From Euborellia annulipes (Eukaryota; Arthropoda; Insecta; Dermaptera; Anisolabididae), in assembly GCA_023213315.1 (NCBI GenBank), contig JAKCPI010001988.1, forward strand, positions 117,766 through 181,765: a stretch of 64,000 nt of DNA, read 5' to 3'. Position numbers and translations under genes: made by a program. Under the pieces are notes generated by a model. That model was given only the letters and a program-made list of their open reading frames with translations, was not told where the DNA came from and did no database searches. Positions 46,206 through 57,552 of this stretch are shown here, in pieces (position 1 is the first letter of the stretch; every line of letters starts with the position of its first letter).

Positions 46206-46399
46206 TAAAATGTATTTTGAATGTAAAATTTTAAAAATTAATTCTTAAAAATTTCATTTGTATTTATATTCTGGCAAACAAGTACAGAATGCGCCTTTAA
46301 ATTATCGAAATTAAGAAAAAATAGTGTGCTGTGCGACGAGTCATACCAGATTACCCCCCCCCCCCCCCGAGAAACCTCTGGATCCGCCCTTGGTGTGAA

Positions 46400-47455
46400 T
46401 TAATTTTTGTGGAATGAAATTTGCTCCAGGATCGTCTAGGCTTAAATTTTGTTCCAGTCCTGATAATATTTAGTCTATATTTAAAGATAATCCAAATATG
46501 TGATTAAATTGGAGGGATTCGGCTGGAATTATCGACATTTGAATTTGAGAAATACAATTTATTAATCAAATAATCAATCCTCTCATAATGTTTGTAGATT
46601 TATTTTTGATTATGCGATATTAGTACGTATTTCTGATTAAATTATTATAAATTCGTTTGATGTATAATTCCAAACTTTTATTATATTTATACATTTTTAA
46701 TTTATTTACTTTTAACGATTTATTTCAAGTGTCAATTTAAGAGCCCAGTCAAACAACTGTCCAAATAAAAAAAAGTATAGTTTTTTGCTTGTTAAAAGAA
46801 ATCGAAAACAATTTTAAAAGAAAAAAAAAACCCTCTTCAAAGTTTTTTAATCCCGTTTTTACAATCTTGCAAAACGACTTGTTAATCCGAAAAAATTAAT
46901 TTGCTTTCACTAAAGTACTTTGCTATTAACTTTAAAGCTTGGCTCTTAAGTGACCTTAATTGAGTCTTGGAAAACATCTTGAGAGATTAGATTTGAGATT
47001 TCATTAATACGTTTCTATGTTAAATAGATATATTTGTCGGGATTACCCCTAGGCAGGGGGCTCCAACACCTGAGGCCTAGTTGCTGAATGACTTAATCCC
47101 GGGACACTTTTCCTGGCCATAAATATATAAAAATGTTTTTCTTGCTCTAGCACATATAGTATCTGAGATAATTTGGTCAAGAGTTTTTTGATAACCACAC
47201 ATAATGAAGGTACCGCTGCGATTTACGAAACGAAATTATATTCCTGCATTCATTTGAAAAATACTCTATAAAATAAAAAAAAATCTCATGGCTCTAGCTC
47301 TTATACTTTTTGAGATATTTTGGAACGGACAGAGGACAGGGGATTGACAAATATGCCTGCTGAGAATCATAGTGGCGAAAGTTCGAAAATTCAATTTTTA
47401 AAGTTAAACCTAGCAAACTTTGATAAAAAGTCTTCTCTTTCGAGTGCCAAAGTGG
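46400..47455. other. AT-rich DNA with one hAT-like end
   Basis: CAGGGGGCTCCAACACCTGA at 47055 resembles a hAT terminus; no partner. Confidence 0.3.
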
Positions 47456-47561
47456 CGAAAATATACTTCCATTGAAGAAATATTTTCTTTGGCTGGAGTC
47501 TGTATATTATTGATGCTGGGAGCCAGGATTAAAAATAAAACAATTTTATTTCAATCTCTTC

Positions 47562-47600
47562 GTCGACGTTTCGGGTGCTAATCGCCCCATTCCTCAGGAC
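47562..47600 (-). ncRNA. Hammerhead ribozyme motif, locus 11 left
   Basis: On minus: GTC, CTGAGGA, helix II GGG...CCC, GAAACGTC, GAC. N7 is G, allowed by CUGANGA. Helix I has three pairs next to the core. Core intact. Confidence 0.7.
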
Positions 47601-47763
47601 TTAGCAGGTGTCAATTATAACAATAAGGTGTCATTTGTTGTGATATTTTAACATTTAGATTACAATTCTATATAGCAGGTATGCCGAAACAAAGCATACG
47701 TAATCTAATTGTTTAAAATATCACAACAAATGACACCTTATTGTTATAATTGACTCCTTCTCA

Positions 47764-47802
47764 GTCCTGAGGAAGGGGGCGATTAGAACCCGAAACGTCG
47801 AC
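47764..47802 (+). ncRNA. Hammerhead ribozyme motif, locus 11 right
   Basis: GTC CTGAGGA (47767-47773), A, GGG...CCC, GAAACGTC (47792-47799), GAC. Same core as the left arm with small changes in the helix II loop. Predicted cleavage after C 47799. Confidence 0.7.
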
Positions 47803-47970
47803 GAGCAGATTGAAAAAAATTGTTTTATTTCTAATCCTGGCTGCCTACCCAGCATCAATAATATATACTTCCAATCCTTGCTATTAATTCTGGCCTATTC
47901 ATATGTTGACCGGCTATTTAAATGTATATGTTTATAAAACTTTCAAACCTTTACTCGAATTGTTGAATTT

Positions 47971-48195
47971 GCCCCCGGGTTTGGCGTAGTAAGTAGCGCG
48001 CCTACCTCCTATACCAAACGTCGCGGGTTCGGACCCAGGCAGTCCGATGATTTTATTTAAGCCATTTGGATACCAGATGGCTTAAATAGAAATGCCTGAC
48101 CCCACAATAGATATATTCTCTACAACGGTTATCGTCAAAGTCTTAAATGGCCTAAGTTGCCGAAAAGACTGTGTGAATGAGAAAAAAAGTGTGAA

Positions 48196-48229
<34 letters not shown>
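47971..48229 (+). mobile_element. tRNA-derived SINE with perfect 12-bp duplication
   Basis: A-box-like GGCGTAGTAAGTAGCGCG and B-box GGTTCGGACCC head, then GATGATTTTATTTAAGCCAT, tail TTGCCGAAAAGACTGTGTGA, then poly-A. ATTGTTGAATTT flanks it at 47959-47970 and 48230-48241. LINE-type retroposition is implied. Confidence 0.9.
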
Positions 48230-48233
<4 letters not shown>

Positions 48234-48535
48234 TTGAATTTCGGACTTTCACCTCTATGATTCTCAGCAGACGAAATATACAGTATAAATTAGATAAAAA
48301 TTATGATAAAATATCGATTGCTTTTGATTAAAGAATCGAGTTGATCTGCAGTTGTGTTTTGTTTGTACATTAAACTTAATATATTTATGTCCATCGACTA
48401 AACTATCGCTTGACTAAAAATCGACTGTGTGTACCTAGCCTAAAGTGAGCATCAAACAATTTCAAGGGCAAAATGCGAATATAAAGAGCATCTAAAAATA
48501 ATTGATTTATGATTTTAATTTCAATTCAAATTTAT

Positions 48536-48600
48536 CTTTGAGAGGACCCGGGCCCTCAGGGTTCAGGGATATACGGTATTTTAAAAATATTTTTATGTAT
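48536..48600 (+). repeat. Short repeat shared with 16618-16680
   Basis: GGGCCCTCAGGGTTCAGGG and TATTTTAAAAATATTTTT in both places; at 16.6 kb it is the core of a hAT-like MITE, so this is probably a MITE relic. Confidence 0.55.
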
Positions 48601-48733
48601 GACGGAGGGAGATATTTAAAAATGAGTTCGCCCCCCTCCCCGAAAAAATTCAATATACACATCTGGTACAAAATGCATAGGCCCCCTCTTCTAGGGACGC
48701 CCCAGGTCCCCAAATGTCTCGGTACGCCCCTGC

Positions 48734-49248
48734 TGTCACGTGCCAGGGGAGTGACTAACTTAAATATAAAATCTCAACCACCTAGACAGGGGCGGCTTTA
48801 GCGGGTAGGCAGGATAGGCAACTGCCTACCCAATAATAATGTCGGTTTTGGCATAAGCTACAACAGATTTCAATTTTAATAGTTATTTAATTTATATCCA
48901 CTGTTGTAGTTTAAAAAATGTCATCCTTTTCTGTGTAAGTAAACGCAAAACTTTTGTCGTTTTTATTTCACAAAACAATAACTTTAATTAAATTAAAAAT
49001 GTTGACACCCCGGAAAGTTGCCTACCCAATATCTTCATCCTAGAGCCGCCCCTGCTCCTAACTCTTTTCGTTCTTGAGATATTTTGTTTACAGACAGACC
49101 ATGTTACGAAAACCACTTTTTTGGACTCAGGGGACCTCAAAACATGTAGGCCTATTTCCATTAAAAACTCGACATCGAGTTGTCATGAATCCAATACTTT
49201 CTCTCTATATACTAACATATCCCTGGTATATAGGAAGGGGAAAGTAAA
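48734..49248 (-). mobile_element. Family B fragment interrupted by a hAT-like MITE
   Basis: Family B sequence runs to 48786, is interrupted by a 268-bp MITE, and resumes at 49055 (TCTTTTCGTTCTTGAG, then GACATCGAGT and a closing hairpin near 49240). Confidence 0.65.
48787..49054. mobile_element. hAT-like MITE, 268 bp, inserted in family B
   Basis: Ends CAGGGGCGGCTTTAG and CTAGAGCCGCCCCTG. Flanks CACCTAGA and CTCCTAAC both derive from the family B sequence CTCCTAGC, which fixes the insertion point and shows an 8-bp duplication that has since mutated. Confidence 0.7.
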
Positions 49249-49347
49249 AATTGTTAGTGATTATTGCGATACAATAAGTATTTTTATTTTGAGAGTCTCC
49301 CCACGAATATATATACAATACAAATTACCCAGAAATATATATTTTTT

Positions 49348-49405
49348 TTTAACAGACTTTTTTCCCATTCACACACACATACACTACATAGCTCTTATTT
49401 TCAAA
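49348..49405 (-). mobile_element. SINE tail fragment
   Basis: T-run, ACTTTTTTCCCATTCACACA and CACATACACTAC. Confidence 0.5.
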
Positions 49406-49409
49406 GGTG

Positions 49410-50500
49410 GCTTAAACAATTATAAAATAAATTATGAATATGGTATGAGAAAAGAGAATCTTTACAAATGTGTAGGTATAAAAACATTTGTATTATTATT
49501 TCGAATACCTTTAAGAACAATTTAAAATAATAAGTTTTGAAAAAATAATCTAATATAACTAATGGAATTATATACATAAAAGTTTTAAAAACTCACTTAA
49601 AAAAGCAGATCCATTTGGAAGAATCGCCTCCACTATATAAATTCTTGAACACAATTTTTAAAAAATCACATAAAAAACACTGAAAAATTGACAAACGCAC
49701 CTAACGTGATGGGCACCGTGTAAAAACTAAACTGATGACTCATGGTTAATAAAAAAAATATATTTTATTGTTGTTTCTAAAAATAAAAATTATAACCTTT
49801 GAGTATGAATTTATTGAGAAGAACTAAATGATAGCAATATGACCATGGAATGCCATCTTTTGAGTAATTCTAGAAACATTTTTTTTAATAAAAATAAAAC
49901 AGACGTGTATTTTTTTAAATAATAATAAATATGTAATTAGGCTATAATTTTTTAAAACTATTAATTATTGCGCTAACAGTGGATTATGGGGGGGGGGGCT
50001 AAAGTTAGACACTTGCCACAGGCGCTTCATACCCTTGTTATGGCACTGTATTTTAATAAGATTTTTTAAATTTGAGAATATCATATAATAACAACAACCT
50101 TGAATATGAATTTTTTGAGATAGACAAAATGATAACATTTTCATAAAGTTTTCAAAAAATAAAATAATTTGAATCTATATTTTTGAATTAACATTAATAA
50201 AAAAATAAATATAAAAATCAGTGATTTTTCTCAAAAAATCGAAATATTGCTCTAGTTTTTACAAAAGCAAACTTTGATCAAAAAAATTATTTTTCCCTTT
50301 ATTTTTAGCGTAGGAGAAACAAAAATTTCATTTGCAGAAGCCAGACCCAAATATCGTGTTGACCGATGTTATAAATTTATTTTTTTTTATTTAAATCTTT
50401 AAATAAATTATATAGAGATTTTATAAATAAAATTTCAAATTAAAATTATTGAATTAATTTTTTAATTAAACATGAAATTAGCTGTCATAATTCCCTCGCC
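49410..50500. other. AT-rich DNA with a MITE remnant
   Basis: 49977-50048 (CAGTGGATTATGGGG ... GTTATGGCACTG) may be a collapsed hAT-like MITE; flanks do not match. Confidence 0.35.
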
Positions 50501-50640
50501 TAGTCCTAGTACACCCTTGCGGCTAACTTCCGAGTCTTGGCTTGCCAGTGAAGACATCGCTGGACAGTCGTTTGAAAAAGTTTGAGAGCTAATCTTTGTG
50601 CGAATTCCGCGTTCAAGTTTACAAGTATATTTTGTTTCAG

Positions 50641-50753
50641 TGATCGTTAATTATTTACCCTTTAATAAATTTATATATCGTGTGAATGTATTTTATATTT
50701 AAAGTGTTTATCATATCAACATGGAAGACGAAATTCATCGCCGTAAAAAAAAT
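50641..50753 (+). CDS. Candidate 5' coding exon (start codon plus splice donor)
   Basis: An ATG at 50721 in a favourable context (ATCAACATGG) opens a frame reading MEDEIHRRKKN, then a strong donor GTGAGT at 50754. Upstream, TTTTGTTTCAG ends at 50640, so the exon may be internal with 80 bases of 5' UTR; alternatively the exon extends further left into the moderately GC-rich 50500-50640 and is the first exon. The acidic start followed by a basic cluster is plausible for a nuclear or cytosolic protein, but eleven codons cannot identify a family. The start frame is phase 0 at the donor. It cannot directly follow the 41397-41559 exon in one protein unless that gene uses this as an alternative start. 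Confidence 0.4.
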
Positions 50754-51261
50754 GTGAGTCTTTTAAAGCAACGATAAGATGGCTATTGCATGTTTTGTCA
50801 CTCTTCCCTCGCTTCTTCTCTCTCTATCATTTGAGATAATTTTTATCGATTGAATTGATAGTTTTGTTCATAAGACAATTTTTATGGGATGGGGTTGAGA
50901 TATCACACCCTCTCCCGAGTGTATATTTATTCTTGCAACTAGAAAATTTTAAATTAAAGTACTAGTTAAAAATATTTTTTTTTTTTTTTTGTTCAGTTAA
51001 AAAAAAATTCATTTGGTTTAATCAACTTTTATTAAAGAGATAAAATGAGTTTAGATGGATGAGGAAGAGAGATGAAATATATATTAACACTCTAAGGCAT
51101 AAATCCATTCAAATAATAAATTTTATAATATACCCATATAACGAATTAAAGTTTGAAATAAAACTCAATAACCAAGGTGTCTGTCTACAGCCTAATTTAA
51201 TATGTATTTTTATCTACTGCCGTTTTGATGGCTTTTATCATCGGGACTCCTGAATCTAATG

Positions 51262-51330
51262 CAGTGGTTCCAAACTGGTGGTCCGCAAAAGAGTCCCAAA
51301 TGGTCCGCGAGGTCATTATTTTAAAAAAAT
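51262..51330 (+). mobile_element. Solo hAT-like end
   Basis: CAGTGGTTCCAAACTGGTGG, then TCCGCAAAAGAGTCCCAAAT: a typical hAT terminus with no partner end found. Confidence 0.5.
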
Positions 51331-51731
51331 TGTAAATTTATAAAAATTATCATTATTATCTATATTCCAATCCAGTGGCTGCTTGAATATTTGTTTACGT
51401 TCATAGAATACACAAATGCAAAGAATACATAAATTCTCTACTCATATCCTATGGGAGAAATCGTAACTTTGGGAATTAATAAATCAAAAAGTTATAGGAA
51501 TTTCGGGATGAAAATAATTTTCCTGTAATCCCTAGAAGGTCTTCCTTCTTAACCATAAAAAATTTTGTGACATTAGCGAATTATATAAATAGATATTTAA
51601 ACAGTCTTTCTTTGAAACTTGCCAATTTTTATTACCTTATCCTATGATCATTTTATTGATGTATTTTTTTTTTTTTTATCAAAAAAATCAACTGGACGGA
51701 TTTGAAATCTATAGCAACAGTGAGTCTTGTG

Positions 51732-51890
51732 TTTTTTTTTTTTTAACACACTTTTTTCCAATCACACTCACATTCACACACACATACACACAGTCTTTTC
51801 GGCAACTCAGGCCATATAAGACTTTATAAGATAACCGTTATTTATGAATATATTTATATTGGGGTCCAGGCATTCTTAATTAAGCCGAGT
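51732..51890 (-). mobile_element. SINE 3' half, minus strand
   Basis: T-run, TTTTTTCCAATCACACTCAC, CACAGTCTTTTCGGCAACTC, GGGGTCCAGGCATTCTTAAT. The tRNA head is absent. Confidence 0.7.
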
Positions 51891-52088
51891 CGTGTGTTGA
51901 TAATTTTTTCGAAAAATGCGCTCCCCCCCTCCCTCCGAAACCCCGAAAAAAAAAAACTCCGAATATTTTAAGAATTTTTTCAGCGCCTCGTCTATATCTT
52001 GTATCTCAATAATTAAAAAAATATTTTAATCTTAATAAAATTAAATCTTATTTCTTATTCTAGAGGTAGAAAAACAAGTAAATAAAAT

Positions 52089-52190
52089 ACAGTATAACCC
52101 GAAAACAAACTTTTTAATTCGATTTTCAAAGTTGAATGAAATTTACTTTTTTTTTAATTCGAAACGTAATTTTATTTTCTCTTTCAACTA
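52089..52190 (+). mobile_element. Possible pogo/Tigger-like terminal fragment
   Basis: ACAGTATAACCCGAAAACAA followed by repeated TTAATTCGA motifs resembles the terminal region of pogo/Tigger elements. No transposase follows. Low-information sequence, so only suggestive. Confidence 0.2.
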
Positions 52191-52315
52191 GGCTTTTATT
52201 ATTCAATCTATTTTCAAGAGTTTTTTATTTATAATGTATATAAAACAAAGAGAGCAACTATTCAAACCACCAATTTCTTTCATAACCATCTCCTTCTCTT
52301 GTTACTCCTGCTTCT

Positions 52316-52338
52316 CTCTCTCTCTCTCTCTCTCTCTC
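52316..52338. repeat. TC microsatellite
   Basis: Uninterrupted TC repeat of about 11 units. Confidence 0.9.
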
Positions 52339-52349
52339 ATTCCCCAAAG

Positions 52350-54240
52350 TTAAGTTAGTTAAGCAAAATGTGTGGATGAAGTTGTTCGTTATTAATTAAA
52401 GTATTTGTCAGCTGTCAGTTTGAGAGAGGGGGTGACTTGCGTCCGCAACTTCATTAAACGATTATACAATTAAAGTACACCCCCTTTTGTCTCTTCGAAG
52501 CCTGGGTTCAGGTTCTCTTTTGGGAAATTTTAATTAACAGCCATCTCCGTAGGAGGTAGCAATTTAGTGTGAGTTCCTGGGGAGCTGATAAAAAAAGGAA
52601 TAAATGACATTCAAAGAGCATTCCATCTTGACATTTGTTAAAATTGCGCAAATATACGCTAGTAAGTACAGTAATTAACGAGTATTTATTTATTAATTCG
52701 CATTTTTCTCTTAAGGAATAATGATCGACTCGTTTCTTATGTATTATAACATTGTTTCATTTAAGTTTCCAAACTTTAAAAGTCATTATTATTTATATTG
52801 TCTTAGGACAGTTGCTTCACTTCTAACCAACTAGCAAACTTATTCCACCGATAGCAAATCAGTGATATAGCAGGAACACGAACACAGTTATTTAGAACAG
52901 AATCAACCTTGGAATTTACAATTTAAACCAGTAGTTAGGGTATTAAATAGGGATTAAAACACAGGAAATATTTTATAAATATTTTGGTGCTCAGCTTAAA
53001 AATAAAGTAGAATTTTTATTCAGAGCATTTAGGATCAGCGTTGTTCAGATAATCAAATACAAAGAGTTAATATCTTATTTTTTCCTATGCTTTTTTTTTC
53101 CTGGTTGAATATCAGGTCTTTGTGTACCTTAAGGTGCACGTCTCGGGGTGCTAATTTTGGGAGTTTCCAGCGGCCACAATATTGAAGCTATCGACCTCAA
53201 TTTTTTTTTAAATTTAAAGCTATTTAAAATATCTACAAATAATAGAAGCCCTTTTTTTGATTTTGAAAAAATGAATTTTTTTTTTAGATTAATCGCATTA
53301 AATAAAATATGCTTTAAAAAAAGGAGCTTTATAAGTTGTAGATAATTAAATTAGTAATCATTGTATTAAAGAATAATTAATTTTTTGCCTTTAATTAATT
53401 AGCTGGAAGCTCTAGAATGAAATGGGAAAAATCCCTTATATTCCTATGGGGAAAATTAACGCCATCTCTTGCCGCCTCGAGTAACTCGGTAGTCTATAGT
53501 GTTCTAACCGTTTTTCGAGACGGTCACCTTGAGCATCCATTTTCAAAATAATAATTCTCAAACTATAGTTCGTCTATCTTACCCTCTAATGTACGTTACA
53601 TTTTAATTTAATTGTTCAAAATTTAAAATTTATATAATAGGTCTGATTAGTTGGGTATCTTAGTTCGTTTTTTTTTTTTTTTATTTATTTTAGTCAACAC
53701 ATTACAGATAGATTGAATAACAATACTTTTTATTTCATATATAGGGTAAGAGAAAGTAAAAATAGTTATAATGTTACGTTCACTCAGACAGGTTAAATGT
53801 TTATAGTAGAAAAAAAATTTATATCAATATTTTCGTAAAAATCTTAAAAATATAAAATTTTTGTTATTGTTCAGAGATGGTATGTACTTTACGGTAAAAT
53901 GACCTCGTTAAAGAATATTATAATATTTATACACTTCCAAAAAGATGGCCTATTCACAGCATTCTGTTGTCGTTTATCGTAATTAATTGAAATTTACTAT
54001 TTTCATTAGGTTAATGGATACTGACATATATCCTACTGACCCAGGATCGTTCTAATGTTGAACAAACATTACGTTTATTTGTAATCAGCGTATTTGACTT
54101 TTCATTAAGAGAATAAAAATAATGCCTAACAATTTTTATTATGTAGCTACTATATTATTTTGATTCATCATTAAAAAAAAAATCTTTTCGGGATCTTAGG
54201 TCATATCAACTTTAAACCTCAAAGATATATTGTCCTACAA
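52350..54240. other. Unique AT-rich DNA
   Basis: 52410-52620 is GC-elevated and non-repetitive. A family B-type hairpin arm (GGTAAGAGAAAGTAAAAAT) lies at 53746-53765. Confidence 0.35.
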
Positions 54241-54249
54241 TATAAATTA

Positions 54250-54400
54250 TTCACACACATTTATTTACTCCATTTGGTATCCAAATGATTTAAATAAATA
54301 TTCATCGGATTGCCTGGAGTCCGTTTACACGGTCCTTGACTTTTAGGTTATCAATAATGACAATTGTCAATATCCATGAAGCCCCCCTCCATGAGGGGAG
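54250..54400 (-). mobile_element. SINE, same subfamily, minus strand
   Basis: TTAGGTTATCAATAATGACA and ATTTGGTATCCAAATGATTT identify it. The B box is damaged (GAGTCCGTTTACACGG). Confidence 0.55.
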
Positions 54401-54645
54401 GATTCGTCATTTATATAAAAAGAAATTAATTCTTTATTGAAAAATTTCCCAGAATTGAACCACGAAAAAAAATTCAATATTCTTATTTAAAAAAAAAATG
54501 TATGAATGAGATTTAACGTGTACTTTTAGTAGTTCGTTGTTGAATATGCTACATGCTCAATATGTTCAAACAAATACAAACTCATTTCTATTGTTATCTA
54601 TTTTAACTTGCTCCTTAACTGCCTAAAGGATGGTGTTTGAAAAAC

Positions 54646-54835
54646 CTCAGGTCATATAAGACTTTTACGGTATCCGTTATTGATTAATATACATATTTGG
54701 GGTCCAGGCATATTTATTTAAGCCATATGGTATCCAAATTGCTTAAATAAAATCATCGGACTGCCTGGGGTCCGAACCCGCGGCTTTTGGTATACGAGGT
54801 TAGCACGCTAACCTCAACACCAAGCCTCGAGGGCC
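54646..54835 (-). mobile_element. tRNA-derived SINE, minus strand
   Basis: On minus: CTCGAGGCTTGGTGTTGAGG, TTAGCGTGCTAACCTCGTAT, CGGGTTCGGACCCCAGGCAG, then the shared body. 3' tail truncated at the CTCAGGTCATATAAGAC side. Confidence 0.8.
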
Positions 54836-55119
54836 ATAGGCGTAAAAAAAAAAAAAAAAAAAAAACATTTGAATACCCTATTGTTCGTAATTAATTCAAA
54901 AATATTTTCTCAAAATAAATCACATAATTTTAATAACCTCTAATTTAGAAAAATTTTACACTTAATCTGGGCGTGGTAACTACGTGACTTGTAATCAAAT
55001 ACTCTATCGATTTTCCAAGGTATATTGTTTTTACATTTCTTCAAAAAATTTTATCTGTGAATTTATTAAAGACTGTTGATGACAGTTTCCTAATATACAA
55101 AAATTTCTTTTTAGATTAT

Positions 55120-55519
55120 CAGGGGCTTAACTACATTGATAGTCGCCCCTCCCCCCTTCCCGCAGGTACAAAAATGTCGCCTCCCCCCAAAAAAATGTGG
55201 TGTGACTTAAATCACAGCACACAAATTTCTCTTACCTTCCATAATCGAAAGTTGTGTATTGTGCTGTCACACCAGACTTTTTTTATCGAGATATATTTAG
55301 TTGGGTCAAGATATATTTAGTTTCCCATAGCACAAATCAGTAAAGTGTACTTCAAACAATTTTCACGAAAAATTTTACTGATTTAAGTTTAATGCATTTT
55401 ATTTTTTAAATTATTTTATATATTTTTTGTGACCCGGGTTTCTGCGCCTCTTGACATGCTGCGCCCTCCCCCCCCCCTCCCGCATTGCAGGGTTTCGGGG
55501 GGTGTTATTTACGCCCTTG
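55120..55519. mobile_element. hAT-like MITE, 400 bp, perfect 8-bp duplication, carrying palindrome A
   Basis: Ends CAGGGGCTTAACTAC and TTATTTACGCCCTTG. TAGATTAT on both sides (55112-55119 and 55520-55527). A family B terminal hairpin (about 55190-55285) is inside. Confidence 0.85.
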
Positions 55520-55649
55520 TAGATTATAGCAAAGTCCCGTTTCACATGAATGTCTTTGACATGAGTCCCTTGCCTCCATTGAAGTAGTGCAGATTTCTGT
55601 TTGTAGTTGGTGTGCTTTTTATATTTAAGTCTTTTTGCCACATTAGAAT

Positions 55650-55854
55650 ATCTTTTCCGCAACTCGGGCCATATAAGACATTTACGATATCCGTTATAGA
55701 GATTAATATACATATTTGGGGTGTAGGGATTCTTATTTAAGCCATCTGGTATCCAAATGGCTTAAATAAAATCATCGTACTGCCTGGGGTCCGAACCCGC
55801 GACTTTTGGTATATGAGGTTAGCACGCTAACCTCTACACCAAGCCCCGAGGGCT
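55650..55854 (-). mobile_element. tRNA-derived SINE, minus strand
   Basis: On minus: CTCGGGGCTTGGTGTAGAGG (A box), GGTTAGCGTGCTAACCTCAT, GCGGGTTCGGACCCCAGGCA (B box), body and AAGTTGCGG-type tail. The least altered head of this subfamily here. Confidence 0.85.
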
Positions 55855-56189
55855 GGCATTACTTAACTACAATGATTTGAATTGACTGTTGCTCTGATCC
55901 GTTACCAGGGTTGTTTACATATTAATATTTTTTTTTTTACTGTTAACAAAATTATTTTTTAATTCATAATTCACACATTTATCTAAAGCTTCAAAGCATT
56001 CATTATTAAACAAATAATAGTGTTAAAATAAATAAATAAATAAAACATGGGTGTGAAAAAGGGCGATGGAATAAATTGTCATTTCTTCTTGAATAATGAG
56101 AAAATAGGGATCGTTTAATTTGCCGATCAAGTGCAATTTGTCAGAGAGGCTTTTCTTGCTGAGTTAATTGCAAAGACAGTCACGTTCCC

Positions 56190-56370
56190 GGGGGGGGGGG
56201 GGGTCCAGGCAGATGGAAGATGCTTGGTGCCGCTTGTGCTGGCCAATAAGACGAGCTTCTCGTTGCTCCACTTTTCCATTTCCGCCCCCGTAGGTCTTCT
56301 TCGTCTGCATGCCGAGCGCCTTACGAATATTAAAAAGACCGCCGAGAGGTCGGCGTTCCGACACCCAACA
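56190..56370. other. CpG-richer unique block
   Basis: GC-rich sequence with CCGCCGAGAGGTCGGCG (a hairpin) and several CpG sites, flanked by pyrimidine-rich DNA at 56390-56480. No convincing exon; a + frame runs through it but its sequence is low-complexity outside this block. Confidence 0.3.
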
Positions 56371-56777
56371 CCCTCCGACCTTACATTTTCCCATCTCTTC
56401 TTTCTTTTCTCTCCATTTCTATTTTATTTCCCCTTCTTTTTCTTGTTTTTTTTTTTCCTTTCTCACATACCCAACATGTTCTCTCTTATATTAGGTACGG
56501 ATCTTCTCTTTCCATATAACTTCGAATTTGACCAAGAAACAGATCCTATATTTATTATTCAAATTTATTTCCAAATATATATTGTAACGTAGAAAAATAT
56601 CATTTTATCATTTTCTGATCTCACCAATTTACTGTATACAACAAACTCCTTACTGCCGAAATAATTCTAACTACTATACTTATTATAAAGTTGATAATTT
56701 TACCCCTTTGGAATTTTGTTCATTATCAGCCCATTTAGACCCCGTTTCTATTTTCCTAAATTAATTGCAAGCTTATA

Positions 56778-57045
56778 TTAAATAAAAATTCTTGTTTTGT
56801 GTTAAACTGTGGTTTATTTCTATAAAATAAAACGTTTCGACTACACATGGCCTTCTCCAAGTACTAATTCAAATACAATCAGAAAGCGTTTTGCATCTAG
56901 TTATCTAAATTCTAAAATGAGATGGCGCTTTGTGATCGTATCTGAATTTGTACCTGAAGAAGACCACCGAATGAGTGAGCGAAAAGTTGTATTTTCTACA
57001 AATTAACTACAGTTTAACTCCAAACAAGAATTTGTATTTAACCCC
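56778..57045. mobile_element. Degenerate inverted-pair element, locus 12
   Basis: AATTCTTGTTT...GTTAAACTG on the left is mirrored by CAGTTTAACTCC...AAGAATTTG on the right. The arms hold decayed hammerhead-like motifs: on minus around 56830-56865 (TTGGAGA ... GTCGAAACGTT) and on plus at 56951-56990 (CTGAAGA ... GAAAAGTT). Confidence 0.45.
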
Positions 57046-57496
57046 TCAATCTACCTTTAGACGCCGGTCAATAAGAGTAAAATTAAACAATTGAATACAC
57101 GCACATAAAATTGTAAAATTAAAAAATATTTTTACTATTATATATATTAAATTGAAATTCATTATACTCTATATATTTATATATTGTATTTTTTTTAGAT
57201 TTTAATAATTTATTGTCTGAGGTAAATTAAAATAAATTAAATAAATTCTGATTGAAAATACACAAAAGAAATCATTTTCAAGTTTTTTTTTTTTTTTTTA
57301 ATTAAATATTCAAACAGTGGTACGCTATTAATTAAAATGTTTTGAGGGATGTTGAGGGATTTAAAATAATTAATTCATCATGTATTACAAAACCTATATG
57401 TAAATATAGAGGATATTGTTGGAATATGATTCATTCATTTTCGATGTTTTGTGTTAATTATTAGTGGGTGTGTAGATGTAAAATTTTTCAAACGAT

Positions 57497-57552
57497 TTTT
57501 TTTTTAACACACATTTCTTTTTCATTCACACTGTCTTTTCGGGAACTTAGGG
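57497..57552 (-). mobile_element. SINE tail fragment
   Basis: T-run, CATTCACACTGTCTTTTCGG and GAACTTAGGGG. Confidence 0.5.

Larger units (their letters stand above)
45435..46392. mobile_element. hAT-like element (CAAGGGCGGAT ends), host of a nested family B copy
   Basis: Left CAAGGGCGGATACAAGG, right CCTCTGGATCCGCCCTTG, complementary ends with G-rich/C-rich arms. Both flanks show GTGTG (left ...GGTGTGTG, right GTGTGAAT), a partial duplication. Second copy of the element at 11590-12374. Confidence 0.6.
47472..47862. mobile_element. Divergent hammerhead-pair element, locus 11, with 11-bp duplication
   Basis: Arms about 47503-47655 and 47715-47862, with a ~31-bp unpaired tail on the left (47472-47502, containing TGGCTGGAG). 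ATATACTTCCA flanks the unit at 47461-47471 and 47863-47873. Same architecture as 11701-12280: two arms, spacer, short one-sided tail, ~12-bp duplication. Confidence 0.65.

Noticed and set aside
56131..56592. 153-codon plus-strand frame
   Set aside because: Second half is Phe/Ser/Leu-rich from a pyrimidine tract, first half reads through a G-run; no splice support.
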